Below, in pieces: positions 51,721-60,402 of a stretch of 64,000 nt of DNA (position 1 is its first letter; each line of letters starts with the position of its first letter). The notes under the pieces are model-generated. The model worked only from the letters and a program-made list of their open reading frames with translations. It was not told the origin of the DNA and did no database searches. The stretch spans positions 47,487 to 111,486 of the forward strand of contig NZ_JACJTD010000026.1 in assembly GCF_014698505.1 (NCBI RefSeq). Reading direction: 5' to 3'. This DNA comes from Nostoc foliaceum FACHB-393 (lineage in GTDB: Bacteria > Cyanobacteriota > Cyanobacteriia > Cyanobacteriales > Nostocaceae). Both the position numbers and the translations under genes were made by a program.

Positions 51721-53971
51721 GTTCGCGTCCTCCAACTGGAATCGTAAAGAAGAAGGTTGCGCCTTCACCCAGTTCTGACTCTACCCAGATTCGCCCTCGG
51801 TGACATTCGACAATCTTCTTACAGATGGCTAAACCCATACCTGTACCAGTATATTCATCCCGCGTGTGTAAGCGCTGAAAGATGACGAAAATGCGATCGC
51901 TAAATTTTGGGTCAATGCCAATACCATTATCCCGAACTGAGAACAGCCATGCATCTTCTATCCTTTCTGCTCCCAGATGGATTTGTGGCGGCTGGTCACT
52001 GTGGAACTTAATAGCGTTACCGATGAGGTTTTGGAATAGCTGCATCAGTTGGGTGCTGTCAGCCATGACTATTGGTAAGGGATCGTGAGTGATAATAGCG
52101 CCAGTTTCATTAATGCGTTGACGCAAATTGCCCAACGCCCGATTTAAGGCTTTCTCTACGTCGGTCATTTGAAATGCGATCGCTTGCATATCCACTTTCG
52201 AGTATGCCAGCACATCATCAATCAACGTCTGCATCAGGCTAACTCCCTGCACAGCGTAACTAATAAACTCCTGAGCATCTTCGTCAAGTTCTTCGCTATA
52301 CCGCATCTCCAACAGCTGCACGTAATTCACAACTTGATTGAGTGGTTCTTGCAAGTCATGGGAGGCGACGTAGGCAAACTTTTTCAATTCGGCGTTAGAA
52401 CGTTCTAAATCCTGCGCTAACTGGGCTAGTTCATCGGCTTGACGCAGCACAATATTAACAATTGCTTTCCGCAGTTCTAATGCTGCTTTAACTTCGACAT
52501 CTTTCCAAGGTAAAGATGTCAAGCGAACCGTTTCTTTCCACAGTTCAAATGATTTGCGTGGACATAGGCGAACATTTCCTTCTGACTGGCTAATTTCAAA
52601 CGCTTTATTAGGATCGCCACCCCAATTTACAGTTTGAATTACTTCCGGTCGGAACCACAAAACATAATTTCGCTTGGCGATGGGAATCGCTAACAAACCA
52701 CTGGCGACATTTTTAAAACTTTCGGCATCTGGATAAATGTGTGGTAGAGAATCTGTATAGAATACTTCTTCCTCAACATTATTCTTAAGCCATTGGACTA
52801 AAAAATTCAGGTCTTCTTCTCTAGGTGTTTCACCGACTACTGTGCAATTTCCTCCAAAACACACAGCTGCGCCTTGAGCGCTGGCCAAATCTAAAAGATA
52901 CTGCGGGTTTTTAACTAAACCATCAATGAAGTTTTCTTCTTGAGACATGTATTCAATCAAGACTGATTGAAGGTGTGTCAGATTTATCCGGTGATAGTAG
53001 TCTTGAGTCTCTTCTCTAGCAGAGATTTCTGCAAATATTACTCGCCCCAAAAATTCGCAAGCTTTACGCAATTCGTAAGAAACATATTTAGGAGACTGAT
53101 GATGACAAGCAATTAGCCCCCAGAGTTTTTGGTCTTTAATTAAAGAGATCGTCAGCGACGCACCAACACCCATATTATGCAAGTACTCCATGTGACATGC
53201 AGCAGCACTTCTGAGAATAGAGTTGGTTAAATTAATCGGGCGATCGCTAATTGGATTATTGACAGGAAAAAGTTTTACTGGCTGAGAATAAGAATCTGGG
53301 ATGATTCTGATCGAATTGGCGGCAAATAATTTTCTCGCTGGTTTGGGAATATCTGACTCTGGGTAATGTAGTCCTAAGTATGGTTCTAGGCTTTCTAGTT
53401 TTTCTTCAGCGACAACGGAACCATGTCCATCATCATCGAATTTATATAGCATTACCCTGTCAAATTCCGTTATTTTCCGAACTTCTTGAACGATAACTTG
53501 ACAGAAATCACGAAGATTTGCTGTTTTTTCTAGTTGGTTTATGGAGGCTCTAGCAAGGTGATAAAAGCTTAAAAATGGAATATTTTCCTGAGTAATAGCA
53601 GGTTCTAATTCCAGAATTAAAAATCCCTCTTGATTGCGGTGAAATATTGCATCAAATACTATGTAATCATCACCTTTTTTTCGCACCCAAACTTTGGTGG
53701 GATTGATGAAATCAAGATTTTCCCCGGATAGCCCTGTTTTAATTCTCTCTATTTGAAAGGGATCAAGTAAATCTTCTAGTTTTTTGTGCAACATATTTTC
53801 GGGAGCAATTCCGAAAATATTTAATGTATTAGTACTAACTTGTAATATTTTTAGCTCAGGCTCCTCTAAGACTAACAGGACACCATGAGGCTGAATTTGG
53901 CTAGAAATATGAATCGGTGCCTCTTTCAAGCTAATTAAATTAATACCTGGGAATTGTAAGTTCATTTCCAT
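51665..53971 (-). CDS. cphA: Cyanobacterial phytochrome (Cph1/CphA-type) histidine kinase
   Basis: A 768-aa red/far-red light sensor: PAS (~20-125), GAF (~140-320), PHY (~330-505), HisKA and HATPase. The bilin-binding cysteine is C259 followed by H260 in the segment AAACHMEYLHNMGV; DIP motif at 207-209; H290 in GLIACHH. These are the same numbers as in Cph1. The N-terminus has no bilin Cys, so phycocyanobilin rather than biliverdin is expected. The PHY tongue has WGGDPNK and PRKSFELWKE. Phosphoacceptor H538 in VASHDLQEPLNQ. AGGAGG lies 6 bases before the ATG. Soluble dimer. The partner response regulator overlaps its 3' end. Very secure. Confidence 0.96.
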   Translation of the reverse strand: MEMNLQFPGINLISLKEAPIHISSQIQPHGVLLVLEEPELKILQVSTNTLNIFGIAPENMLHKKLEDLLDPFQIERIKTGLSGENLDFINPTKVWVRKKGDDYIVFDAIFHRNQEGFLILELEPAITQENIPFLSFYHLARASINQLEKTANLRDFCQVIVQEVRKITEFDRVMLYKFDDDGHGSVVAEEKLESLEPYLGLHYPESDIPKPARKLFAANSIRIIPDSYSQPVKLFPVNNPISDRPINLTNSILRSAAACHMEYLHNMGVGASLTISLIKDQKLWGLIACHHQSPKYVSYELRKACEFLGRVIFAEISAREETQDYYHRINLTHLQSVLIEYMSQEENFIDGLVKNPQYLLDLASAQGAAVCFGGNCTVVGETPREEDLNFLVQWLKNNVEEEVFYTDSLPHIYPDAESFKNVASGLLAIPIAKRNYVLWFRPEVIQTVNWGGDPNKAFEISQSEGNVRLCPRKSFELWKETVRLTSLPWKDVEVKAALELRKAIVNIVLRQADELAQLAQDLERSNAELKKFAYVASHDLQEPLNQVVNYVQLLEMRYSEELDEDAQEFISYAVQGVSLMQTLIDDVLAYSKVDMQAIAFQMTDVEKALNRALGNLRQRINETGAIITHDPLPIVMADSTQLMQLFQNLIGNAIKFHSDQPPQIHLGAERIEDAWLFSVRDNGIGIDPKFSDRIFVIFQRLHTRDEYTGTGMGLAICKKIVECHRGRIWVESELGEGATFFFTIPVGGRELERRNGRKTQNHLFGRGQ

Positions 53972-54572
53972 GACGATCCTCCTGTGTTGTCCGGGAGCAT
54001 CAAAACTAGAGTATCTATAATAACGGAGAATGATGAATGTAAGAAATTTTATAATTTTTCATTCAGCATTTTTACTTAGTATCTAATTTCCCATGCCCTG
54101 GTGTTGCGTTTTGCAGCCTTAATATCATCTGCTTGCGCTTTGAAAAGTCTAACAGTCGCTAAAGTTACATAGCGATAAGAAATGTGAAATGCATGTGATT
54201 AAACAATTCTGTATATGTGTAGATATGTTAAAAAACAGAATTCAGAAGCCAGAATTCAGAATCGCTCAAATTTGGCTGAAGTTAGAGAACGCGAAACATT
54301 CCAAACTCAAAAGAAAACTAAAAATCAAACTATCCTCATCAGGTTTACTTGTATTTCATAGTTTGTGACATTAAACCACATACTAACTAAGCATCTGGGG
54401 GTGATCACTAAGACATTAGGGGTAATATTGGTCAGCCAGGGATACCAAACAGAGGCAAACAGGGTTAACCCATCGGATATCTAAAGGTAAACTGGGGCTT
54501 TGACTATCAGTTTGACTATCAAAACCGCCATTTGTGTTGTTTCTGGAAGTCCTAAAAGGCTGAAAGCCTTGA
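53972..54572. other. 601-bp intergenic region, no gene seen
   Basis: Between the phytochrome start and tRNA-Cys. It contains two cagaattcag-type words (~54237-54262) and otherwise AT-rich DNA. It should hold the phytochrome promoter. No RNA or coding frame recognised. Confidence 0.45.
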
Positions 54573-54643
<71 letters not shown>

Positions 54644-54925
54644 ACATCATGAAATATAGAGCTTTGTTTTGTCTACTGCTCGATAACTTAAAGATATAAA
54701 GAGTATTTAACAATGCTAATTCAACAATAATAGCACAAGTTTAACCTAGTAAGCGCCTAAGTTTGACTTGACTTTTGACTGTTTGACTTTACCAATCGAG
54801 CATGACAAAAACATCTGCCTGACGTTAAAATAAATGTATTAAATATTACATAACCAAGCACAAATGCTAAGGAAATTATTACCAGAAATAGCAAAGGTAG
54901 TCGGGTTAGAAAATCACCAAATTTT

Positions 54926-55030
54926 TTGGCAGATGTAAATAATGAAGATCAGTATTCGATATGGCCAGCCAACCGAGAGAATCCCCTTGGCTGGCAGGAT
55001 GCTGGCAAAACTGGTACGAAAGGACGAAAG
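54926..55030 (+). pseudogene. MbtH-like protein remnant
   Basis: The segment NNEDQYSIWPANRENPLGWQ followed by DAGKTGTK matches the first half of MbtH proteins (NxExQYSIWP...PxGW...GxxG), the small partners of NRPS adenylation domains. The second half, which should contain ECL..I and WTDMRP, is missing: the frame continues with unrelated residues to a stop at 55177, and a neighbouring frame does not restore it. A TTG or an upstream open frame precedes, without a good ribosome binding site. No NRPS gene is in the window. Most likely a relic of a lost or rearranged biosynthetic cluster. Assignment is from motif only. Confidence 0.7.
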
Positions 55031-55087
55031 AATTTGGGTGCGATCGCACCCAATCAAAAACAGATCAATCTCGTTAGAGATCACTTC

Positions 55088-55678
55088 TTACACCTTCACT
55101 TCATCGGCAAAATTACCCCATCGGACAAAGTGAAATGGTCCAGCGATAGAACCCCAGAGATGTTCATCTGTGTCTAAATCCCTTCCCCGATCGAGGCTAA
55201 AAAATTCTTTAGCGTCAATCTCAAATTCGTTATCTAGATAAGTATTTTTGCCGTCACGAACCACAATGCAGCATTTACCAGGTTCAACCCTACCTTTAAA
55301 GCTAGTACCTGTCCAATCTACAACCATGTTGCAACCTGGCATTTTTTCCAATTGGTCAACGGATAAAACTTTTAAACGTTCGGGATCACGAGATGCGCCG
55401 TAAAATTTTTGTTCTTCCTTGATCGTGTAGTGTTCAATAACAATGTAGTTTTCTGCTGGAATCAACTTCATTACCCGCATCCGGTAGGGTTGATTGAGCA
55501 TAAAATCATAAGCTTGTTCGAGAAACAAACTTACCCCTGAGAACAACTCCAAGGGAAGGGGACGGATACACACACGAATGTGAGCATACAAAGGCGGATT
55601 TTCAAAAGCTTGTTCTTGATTGCTGAAGTCAGCTGCCATCCAGCGGGCTAAGGTGGCGATATCAGTAGAATGAGTCAT
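55088..55678 (-). CDS. cpcT: CpcT/CpeT-family phycobiliprotein lyase
   Basis: A 196-aa soluble lyase that attaches phycocyanobilin to the beta subunit (Cys153) of phycocyanin or phycoerythrocyanin. Family motifs: LARWMAADFSNQEQAFENPP at the N-terminus, HIRVCIRPLPLELF, LFLEQAYDFMLNQPYRMRVM, and MVVDWTGTSFKGRVEPGKCC. Length matches Nostoc CpcT. It is a calycin-type beta barrel. Phycobilisome genes are not in the window. ATG start at 55678. The MbtH remnant runs into its 3' end from the other strand. thrC lies upstream on the same strand 201 bp away; a common transcript is not indicated. Confidence 0.92.
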   Translation of the reverse strand: MTHSTDIATLARWMAADFSNQEQAFENPPLYAHIRVCIRPLPLELFSGVSLFLEQAYDFMLNQPYRMRVMKLIPAENYIVIEHYTIKEEQKFYGASRDPERLKVLSVDQLEKMPGCNMVVDWTGTSFKGRVEPGKCCIVVRDGKNTYLDNEFEIDAKEFFSLDRGRDLDTDEHLWGSIAGPFHFVRWGNFADEVKV

Positions 55679-55879
55679 TACAAGATAATCAAGTAGTTGC
55701 TTAAAAATTAACTAGGATTATTTTGACACTCCACAGACTGAAAAAACTGGCTGTGATAACTTCTGGTGCGTCCGCTACGCGTAGCCGAGATCCCTTCGCC
55801 CCTGCTTCAGGTAGTAAAGTTTAGAGTAGGCTTTGCCTACGCAATTTTTCATAGTTCCAGAGTTTTAGTTCCAGAGTGC

Positions 55880-56971
55880 TTAAAATCCCATTGCCTCGGC
55901 GACTGCGCCCAGTTTTGCTGCAATCCCCTGTTTAAATTGACTGTGATTGTGTTTAATGGCTGTATCTGGGTCTTTTAGACCATTGCCTGTGAGGACACAA
56001 ACCACTGTCGCCCCTGTGGGAATTTGGTCTTTCACCTGCAACAACCCGGCTACAGAAGCGGCGCTAGCAGGTTCGCAGAAGATACCTTCTGATGCTGCCA
56101 AAAGTCGATACGCATCGAGAATTTCTGCATCGGTAACGGCGTGGAAATTCCCCTGACTTGCGGTTTGCGCTGCGATCGCTAACTCCCAGCTAGCAGGGTT
56201 GCCAATACGAATTGCTGTCGCTAGGGTTTCGGGATGTGGTACTGGCTGACCATGTACTAACGGGGCTGCACCTGCGGCTTGAAATCCCATCATTCGCGGT
56301 AAGCGATCGCACTTCCCGTTTTGATGATATTGACAAAATCCCATCCAATATGCTGTGATATTTCCTGCATTGCCCACGGGGATGCATACCCAGTCTGGCG
56401 CATCACCCAGCACATCAACTATTTCAAAGGCCGCTGTTTTCTGCCCTTCTAGGCGGTAGGGATTGACCGAATTTACCAAAGTTACCGGATAGCTTTCGGA
56501 CATCTCACGGACAATTTCTAGCGCTTGGTCAAAATTACCTTTAATTGCCAATACTTCCGCCCCGTACAATAATGCTTGGGCTAACTTGCCCAGTGCCACA
56601 TAACCGTCGGGAATCAGTACAAAGGCATTCATGCCCCCACGCTTTGCATAAGCGGCGGCGGCTGCTGAGGTATTTCCCGTGCTGGCACAAATTACTGCTT
56701 TTGCTCCTGCTTCCTTGGCTTTGGAAATTGCCATAGTCATCCCCCGGTCTTTGAAGCTGCCGGTGGGATTGAGACCGTCATATTTTACAAAAACCCGCAC
56801 TTGTCTACCAATGCGTTCTGCGATCGCTGGCACCGGTATGAGGGGTGTGTTACCCTCCAACAAAGTGACGATCGGTGTTTTTTCGCTGACAGGCAAGTAT
56901 TCGCTATAGGCTTCTATCAGTCCGGGCCAGGGTTGGCGATGAGATTTAGCAGCAGACAGGCTCAAAGTCAC
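55880..56971 (-). CDS. thrC: Threonine synthase
   Basis: A 363-aa PLP enzyme of fold type II converting O-phosphohomoserine to threonine. PLP lysine K74 in NPTGSFKDRGM; phosphate-binding glycine motif and CASTGNTSAAAAAYAKRGG follow; VCIPVGNAGNITAYWMG is the PLP-phosphate loop. C-terminal CVLTGNGLKDPDT is typical. N-terminus (PWPGLIEAYSEYLP, TLLEGNTPL) fits the short (class II) bacterial ThrC without the N-terminal extension. ATG start at 56971. Soluble, cytoplasmic. A 201-bp repeat-containing spacer separates it from cpcT. Confidence 0.95.
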   Translation of the reverse strand: MTLSLSAAKSHRQPWPGLIEAYSEYLPVSEKTPIVTLLEGNTPLIPVPAIAERIGRQVRVFVKYDGLNPTGSFKDRGMTMAISKAKEAGAKAVICASTGNTSAAAAAYAKRGGMNAFVLIPDGYVALGKLAQALLYGAEVLAIKGNFDQALEIVREMSESYPVTLVNSVNPYRLEGQKTAAFEIVDVLGDAPDWVCIPVGNAGNITAYWMGFCQYHQNGKCDRLPRMMGFQAAGAAPLVHGQPVPHPETLATAIRIGNPASWELAIAAQTASQGNFHAVTDAEILDAYRLLAASEGIFCEPASAASVAGLLQVKDQIPTGATVVCVLTGNGLKDPDTAIKHNHSQFKQGIAAKLGAVAEAMGF

Positions 56972-57499
56972 GGGATTTAAAATTTCTTAATGTAAGGATT
57001 GGATATTTAGAAAGGGTGGCATAGGGAAGCGCAGGATGGGGAAGAGGAAGAAAGTGAATTTTTCCTTGCCAGTTCCCAGCCCCTTAATTCCAAAAGAATA
57101 TTACTTAAGAATATTATTTTTTGTGGTGTAGGCGTTTCACTTGCCATTTTTATTTAGAATGTCAGTTTATCATAACCGCCACAGCGACCTTCGGTTTAAC
57201 AAATTCGGCTGGGGATGCTGACGGAGTGAAAAAAGGTAAAATGCGGTAATAATTAATACAAAAATAATTTACTGACTATCAATTAAGTATTTCTAAATAC
57301 CGTCGACTGTACAGAAGTTTTGCACAGTTGGGGCGATGTGTTCTCAGGAACACAGCCATTATGTTCACCGTCTCTTATGATTGAACCTAAAAACCATTAG
57401 AGTAATTGATTGAAAATATACAATAATTTAATAAAGCTTAAAAGAGCATTATTATAATATTTACTAATGGTGTGAGTTAAGTTGTGGATTTAATTAGCG
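56972..57499. other. 528-bp intergenic region, no gene
   Basis: Between divergent thrC and the 63-aa gene. There is a small hairpin gtgttctcaggaacac (~57339-57354). I looked for a known ncRNA and found no motif I can name. Nothing else is supported. Confidence 0.4.
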
Positions 57500-57691
57500 A
57501 TGCCTACTTGTTTATCTAGTGTTTCTGATCGCGAGTCCCAGGCTAACTGGGTCAGTAAGTTAACCAAGTCTTATTATCAAGACGATCAGCAAGCTAAATT
57601 GATACATTTACAAGCAGAGGTAGATTCTCTGTTGCAGCAGTTGGAAAATCTGAAGCACCAACGTCTGGCCGAAACCAACCAAAAAGAATAA
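57500..57691 (+). CDS. Small coiled-coil protein of unknown function
   Basis: A 63-aa soluble protein (MPTCLSSVSDRESQANWVSK then LIHLQAEVDSLLQQLENLKH). The C-terminal half is a leucine-heptad coiled coil. Length and the ATG at 57500 look genuine, though the upstream ribosome binding site is poor (taattagcg). Similar short proteins exist in Nostoc, name unknown to me. Convergent with the 784-aa gene. Confidence 0.55.
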   Translation: MPTCLSSVSDRESQANWVSKLTKSYYQDDQQAKLIHLQAEVDSLLQQLENLKHQRLAETNQKE

Positions 57692-57790
57692 GTAGGTCTT
57701 GAAGATAGCGATGTCTACGACGGGCTACGCCTACGCTTTTCCCCTCTCTAATCTAAATTTGAGTAAAGGGTAAATTTGAGTAAGGGCGTG

Positions 57791-60145
57791 CTATTCAAAG
57801 CGCTGATTTTTCTCTGACCAGCGCCTCAAACTGTAGTTATGAGCATTTTCTACTAATAAAGCTAAGGATTGCACGCCTGAAAGCTTGGCGATCGCAGAGA
57901 GTCTTTGTAAGTAATTTCCTGTAAAATCAGTGTAAATGACTTCATTACTATCAGACAAAATTATAGTCCGGTCACGCCGTTGCTCTGTGTTTTTCCCCTG
58001 AATTTCAGGTGTAGGCTGATTCAAGGATGCTATTGCTTCTACTGAGATAGTCAGTATTATTTCTGGTTGAGCGTTATTTGTTAAATCAATCACTTGAACC
58101 GGCCAATCACCCAATTTTTCCTGCATCTGCTCAAAGCTAGGAATACCACCAGCCGGAACTTCACCAGATTGCTGTAAAGATTGCCACAGACTCGATAACA
58201 TTACCTTCATCCCTTGGGGATTTTGTTGATGCAGTTCTTGTAGAGTAATTGGAGATGGTTGTACCCATTCCAGTGCTGCATTTGTCAAGGCTAAAGGTTT
58301 GGGTTGGAGAACATCGTTTTGATTTTCTGGAATTTTTAGGCCAGCAGCTAATAGGCGTAAAACTTTACCCTGTACTTGCACCGCTTTGATAGCGGCTATC
58401 GTAATTTTTTGTTCTCCATTTGGTAACCAGACCACAATCTGGATTTCAGGGTCAGAACTGATTCCCAAAGTTTCCCACAAAAATTTGGCGGAAGTTTTGG
58501 GTGGGTTCAAATTCTCAAAGGGGGAATTTAACCAGCGTTTCCCGTCATGAAATGCACTCACCTCTACCTGATACCAAACTTGGTTATCTGGGAGTTTCAA
58601 GTCTGCTGAGGATGGTTGCAGCCATTCGGTGCTATTAACTTGAGTAATTGATTGCACCGTACCGACAATTTGACTGGGGTGAGTAGAGGATATTTGCGAC
58701 TTTTTACCCTCACCATTGAGTTTTGCTAACAGACCTTGAATATAGGCAAGGTCATCTTTTGTAATTTTTAGTTGCGCCTTCAACCAAGAATTAGCATGTC
58801 CTTCTCCCCGCTGAACAGCTAAAATCAAGGCAAACCAAGCTTGCACCTCTCGTCTATTTGGGTTCACCCGTAACGCTGCTACTGTGCGATTCCACAACCG
58901 TTTTTCATCAGCTTTGAGTAGGGTAGCAATTTCTTGGGCATTATGTGGCGACGCTTCAAACACCTGTAAAGCTTTTGCCCAGCGACCATCAATCAAATCT
59001 GCTAGCGCTTCTTGACTAGGACTTGCCCAATTTTTCTGGGCTTGGGTTTTAGTAAGTTGGGAGTGCAAGCGAATCAAATCCATTTGCGCTTGCGCTGCCT
59101 CTGGCAAAACTCCTTTGCGTTGTTTCTTGATGAATTTCAACCATTCAAAGGCTGGTGTCCACAGTCCACTACGGGCAATTGACAGGGCATTTTGAAATGT
59201 AGAATCCTTGAGGGCTGCTGATTGAAGGGTAATCGCTTCCAATTGAATTGGTTTGAGGAATAACTTCAGAGGCTTAACTTGGTAAACCTGTAAGTGCGGT
59301 TCTAAACCGACTGTTTGATCAACAACTAACTCTTTTGTACCATCACCAGTTACTTGCTGCCATTTGGGCAATTGTCCATTAGGACTAGTCCAAGACAACA
59401 TTTGTAATAAGTTTGTGCGTTCTGGATTGTAGTATACGATGTGACCATAGGCGATCGCACCAGTTCCTTGTTGACGTTGACCCCGCAAATTAAACCAAAC
59501 CCCTGGTAATGGTGTCCCACCTTCAATGCGTTGCACCTCAGTTAAAGGTAGGGGAATATTGATATCCTGAGGTTCTGATATCCCATCAAGCAAGGGAGAA
59601 GTCACAAAGGATTCTTCTGGCCCAGTTATAGATAATTGAGTCGCCAGGTAGTAGTAATTTTCTGACCGAGATTTAAACTCTAACTCCTCTGAGCGCTCGT
59701 AAACCCTAAGTTCCACAAGTTTTTCACAATCAGATTGACAATTAGCACGCTGTTGAAAAACTGGCAGTAAAAATGAGTTTTCCGCATCCTGATGTAAAGG
59801 CAGAGTTTTCCCAAATATTTGGTTTTTTTTACTCAAATCGAGTTGAATTTGTTTGAGAGTTTGGGGGCGTTCATGATTACCTAGGGGGATTTTTGCCCAT
59901 GCAGGTAAAATTTTATTTAGCCAGCTTACCTGATCTGGATTGAAGATAAAGAGAACACTAATCCAGGCAAAAGCCATAATTAGACTAGCACTACTCAACA
60001 AAATTGCGATCGCTAGCGTTGACGACAACCAACTTCCCCGTTTTAGGTTTTTCTGGGGTTTTTTAGCAACACGTTTCATCACACCTGCATGAGGTTTATT
60101 TAGTTTAGAGGCTTTTGGCGTCAGCTTGCGTGAGCGATTTGCCAT
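57791..60145 (-). CDS. Large membrane-anchored protein of unknown function
   Basis: A 784-aa protein from the ATG at 60145 (MANRSRKLTPKASKLNKPHA); a TTG at 60157 is less likely. It has a Lys/Arg-rich N-terminus (~1-38), one hydrophobic helix (STLAIAILLSSASLIMAFAW, ~43-67), then ~700 residues outside the cytoplasm with mixed alpha/beta structure and a C-terminal part rich in Gln and Pro. Internal features: four Cys-containing residues near ANCQSDCEKLVELRVYERS, and no TPR or enzymatic motif that I recognise. Probably periplasmic or thylakoid-lumen exposed. Function unknown. Divergent to the porin gene, 257 bp apart. Confidence 0.7.
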   Translation of the reverse strand: MANRSRKLTPKASKLNKPHAGVMKRVAKKPQKNLKRGSWLSSTLAIAILLSSASLIMAFAWISVLFIFNPDQVSWLNKILPAWAKIPLGNHERPQTLKQIQLDLSKKNQIFGKTLPLHQDAENSFLLPVFQQRANCQSDCEKLVELRVYERSEELEFKSRSENYYYLATQLSITGPEESFVTSPLLDGISEPQDINIPLPLTEVQRIEGGTPLPGVWFNLRGQRQQGTGAIAYGHIVYYNPERTNLLQMLSWTSPNGQLPKWQQVTGDGTKELVVDQTVGLEPHLQVYQVKPLKLFLKPIQLEAITLQSAALKDSTFQNALSIARSGLWTPAFEWLKFIKKQRKGVLPEAAQAQMDLIRLHSQLTKTQAQKNWASPSQEALADLIDGRWAKALQVFEASPHNAQEIATLLKADEKRLWNRTVAALRVNPNRREVQAWFALILAVQRGEGHANSWLKAQLKITKDDLAYIQGLLAKLNGEGKKSQISSTHPSQIVGTVQSITQVNSTEWLQPSSADLKLPDNQVWYQVEVSAFHDGKRWLNSPFENLNPPKTSAKFLWETLGISSDPEIQIVVWLPNGEQKITIAAIKAVQVQGKVLRLLAAGLKIPENQNDVLQPKPLALTNAALEWVQPSPITLQELHQQNPQGMKVMLSSLWQSLQQSGEVPAGGIPSFEQMQEKLGDWPVQVIDLTNNAQPEIILTISVEAIASLNQPTPEIQGKNTEQRRDRTIILSDSNEVIYTDFTGNYLQRLSAIAKLSGVQSLALLVENAHNYSLRRWSEKNQRFE

Positions 60146-60402
60146 ATTAGTTTTCAATCAATCCATTAAATTAGGCATTAGGTATTGGGCATTGGAGATT
60201 GGGTATTAGTTATTCACCACGTCCCCACATCCCCGTGGCTCGACCATTCCCCAGTACTTAATACCCTGTTATACTCGCCCTTTCAGAAGTTGCCCAGAAG
60301 CATTAAGTCTAATTTGGGACAAAATCCGTAAATTTCCCCATGTGAACGCTAGATGATCGGGAATACACTCTTCACTTAAGTATGTGAACAGAGTGTAAAA
60401 AA
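60146..60402. promoter_or_regulatory. Divergent promoter region of the large protein and the porin
   Basis: 257 bp, with repeated ggcattgg and gggtattag words near 60175-60210. It must contain both promoters. The porin start is TTG at 60403, after gagtgtaaaaaa, without a strong ribosome binding site. Confidence 0.4.

Noticed and set aside
57339..57354. Small RNA hairpin upstream of the 63-aa gene
   Set aside because: One short hairpin is not enough to support an RNA gene.
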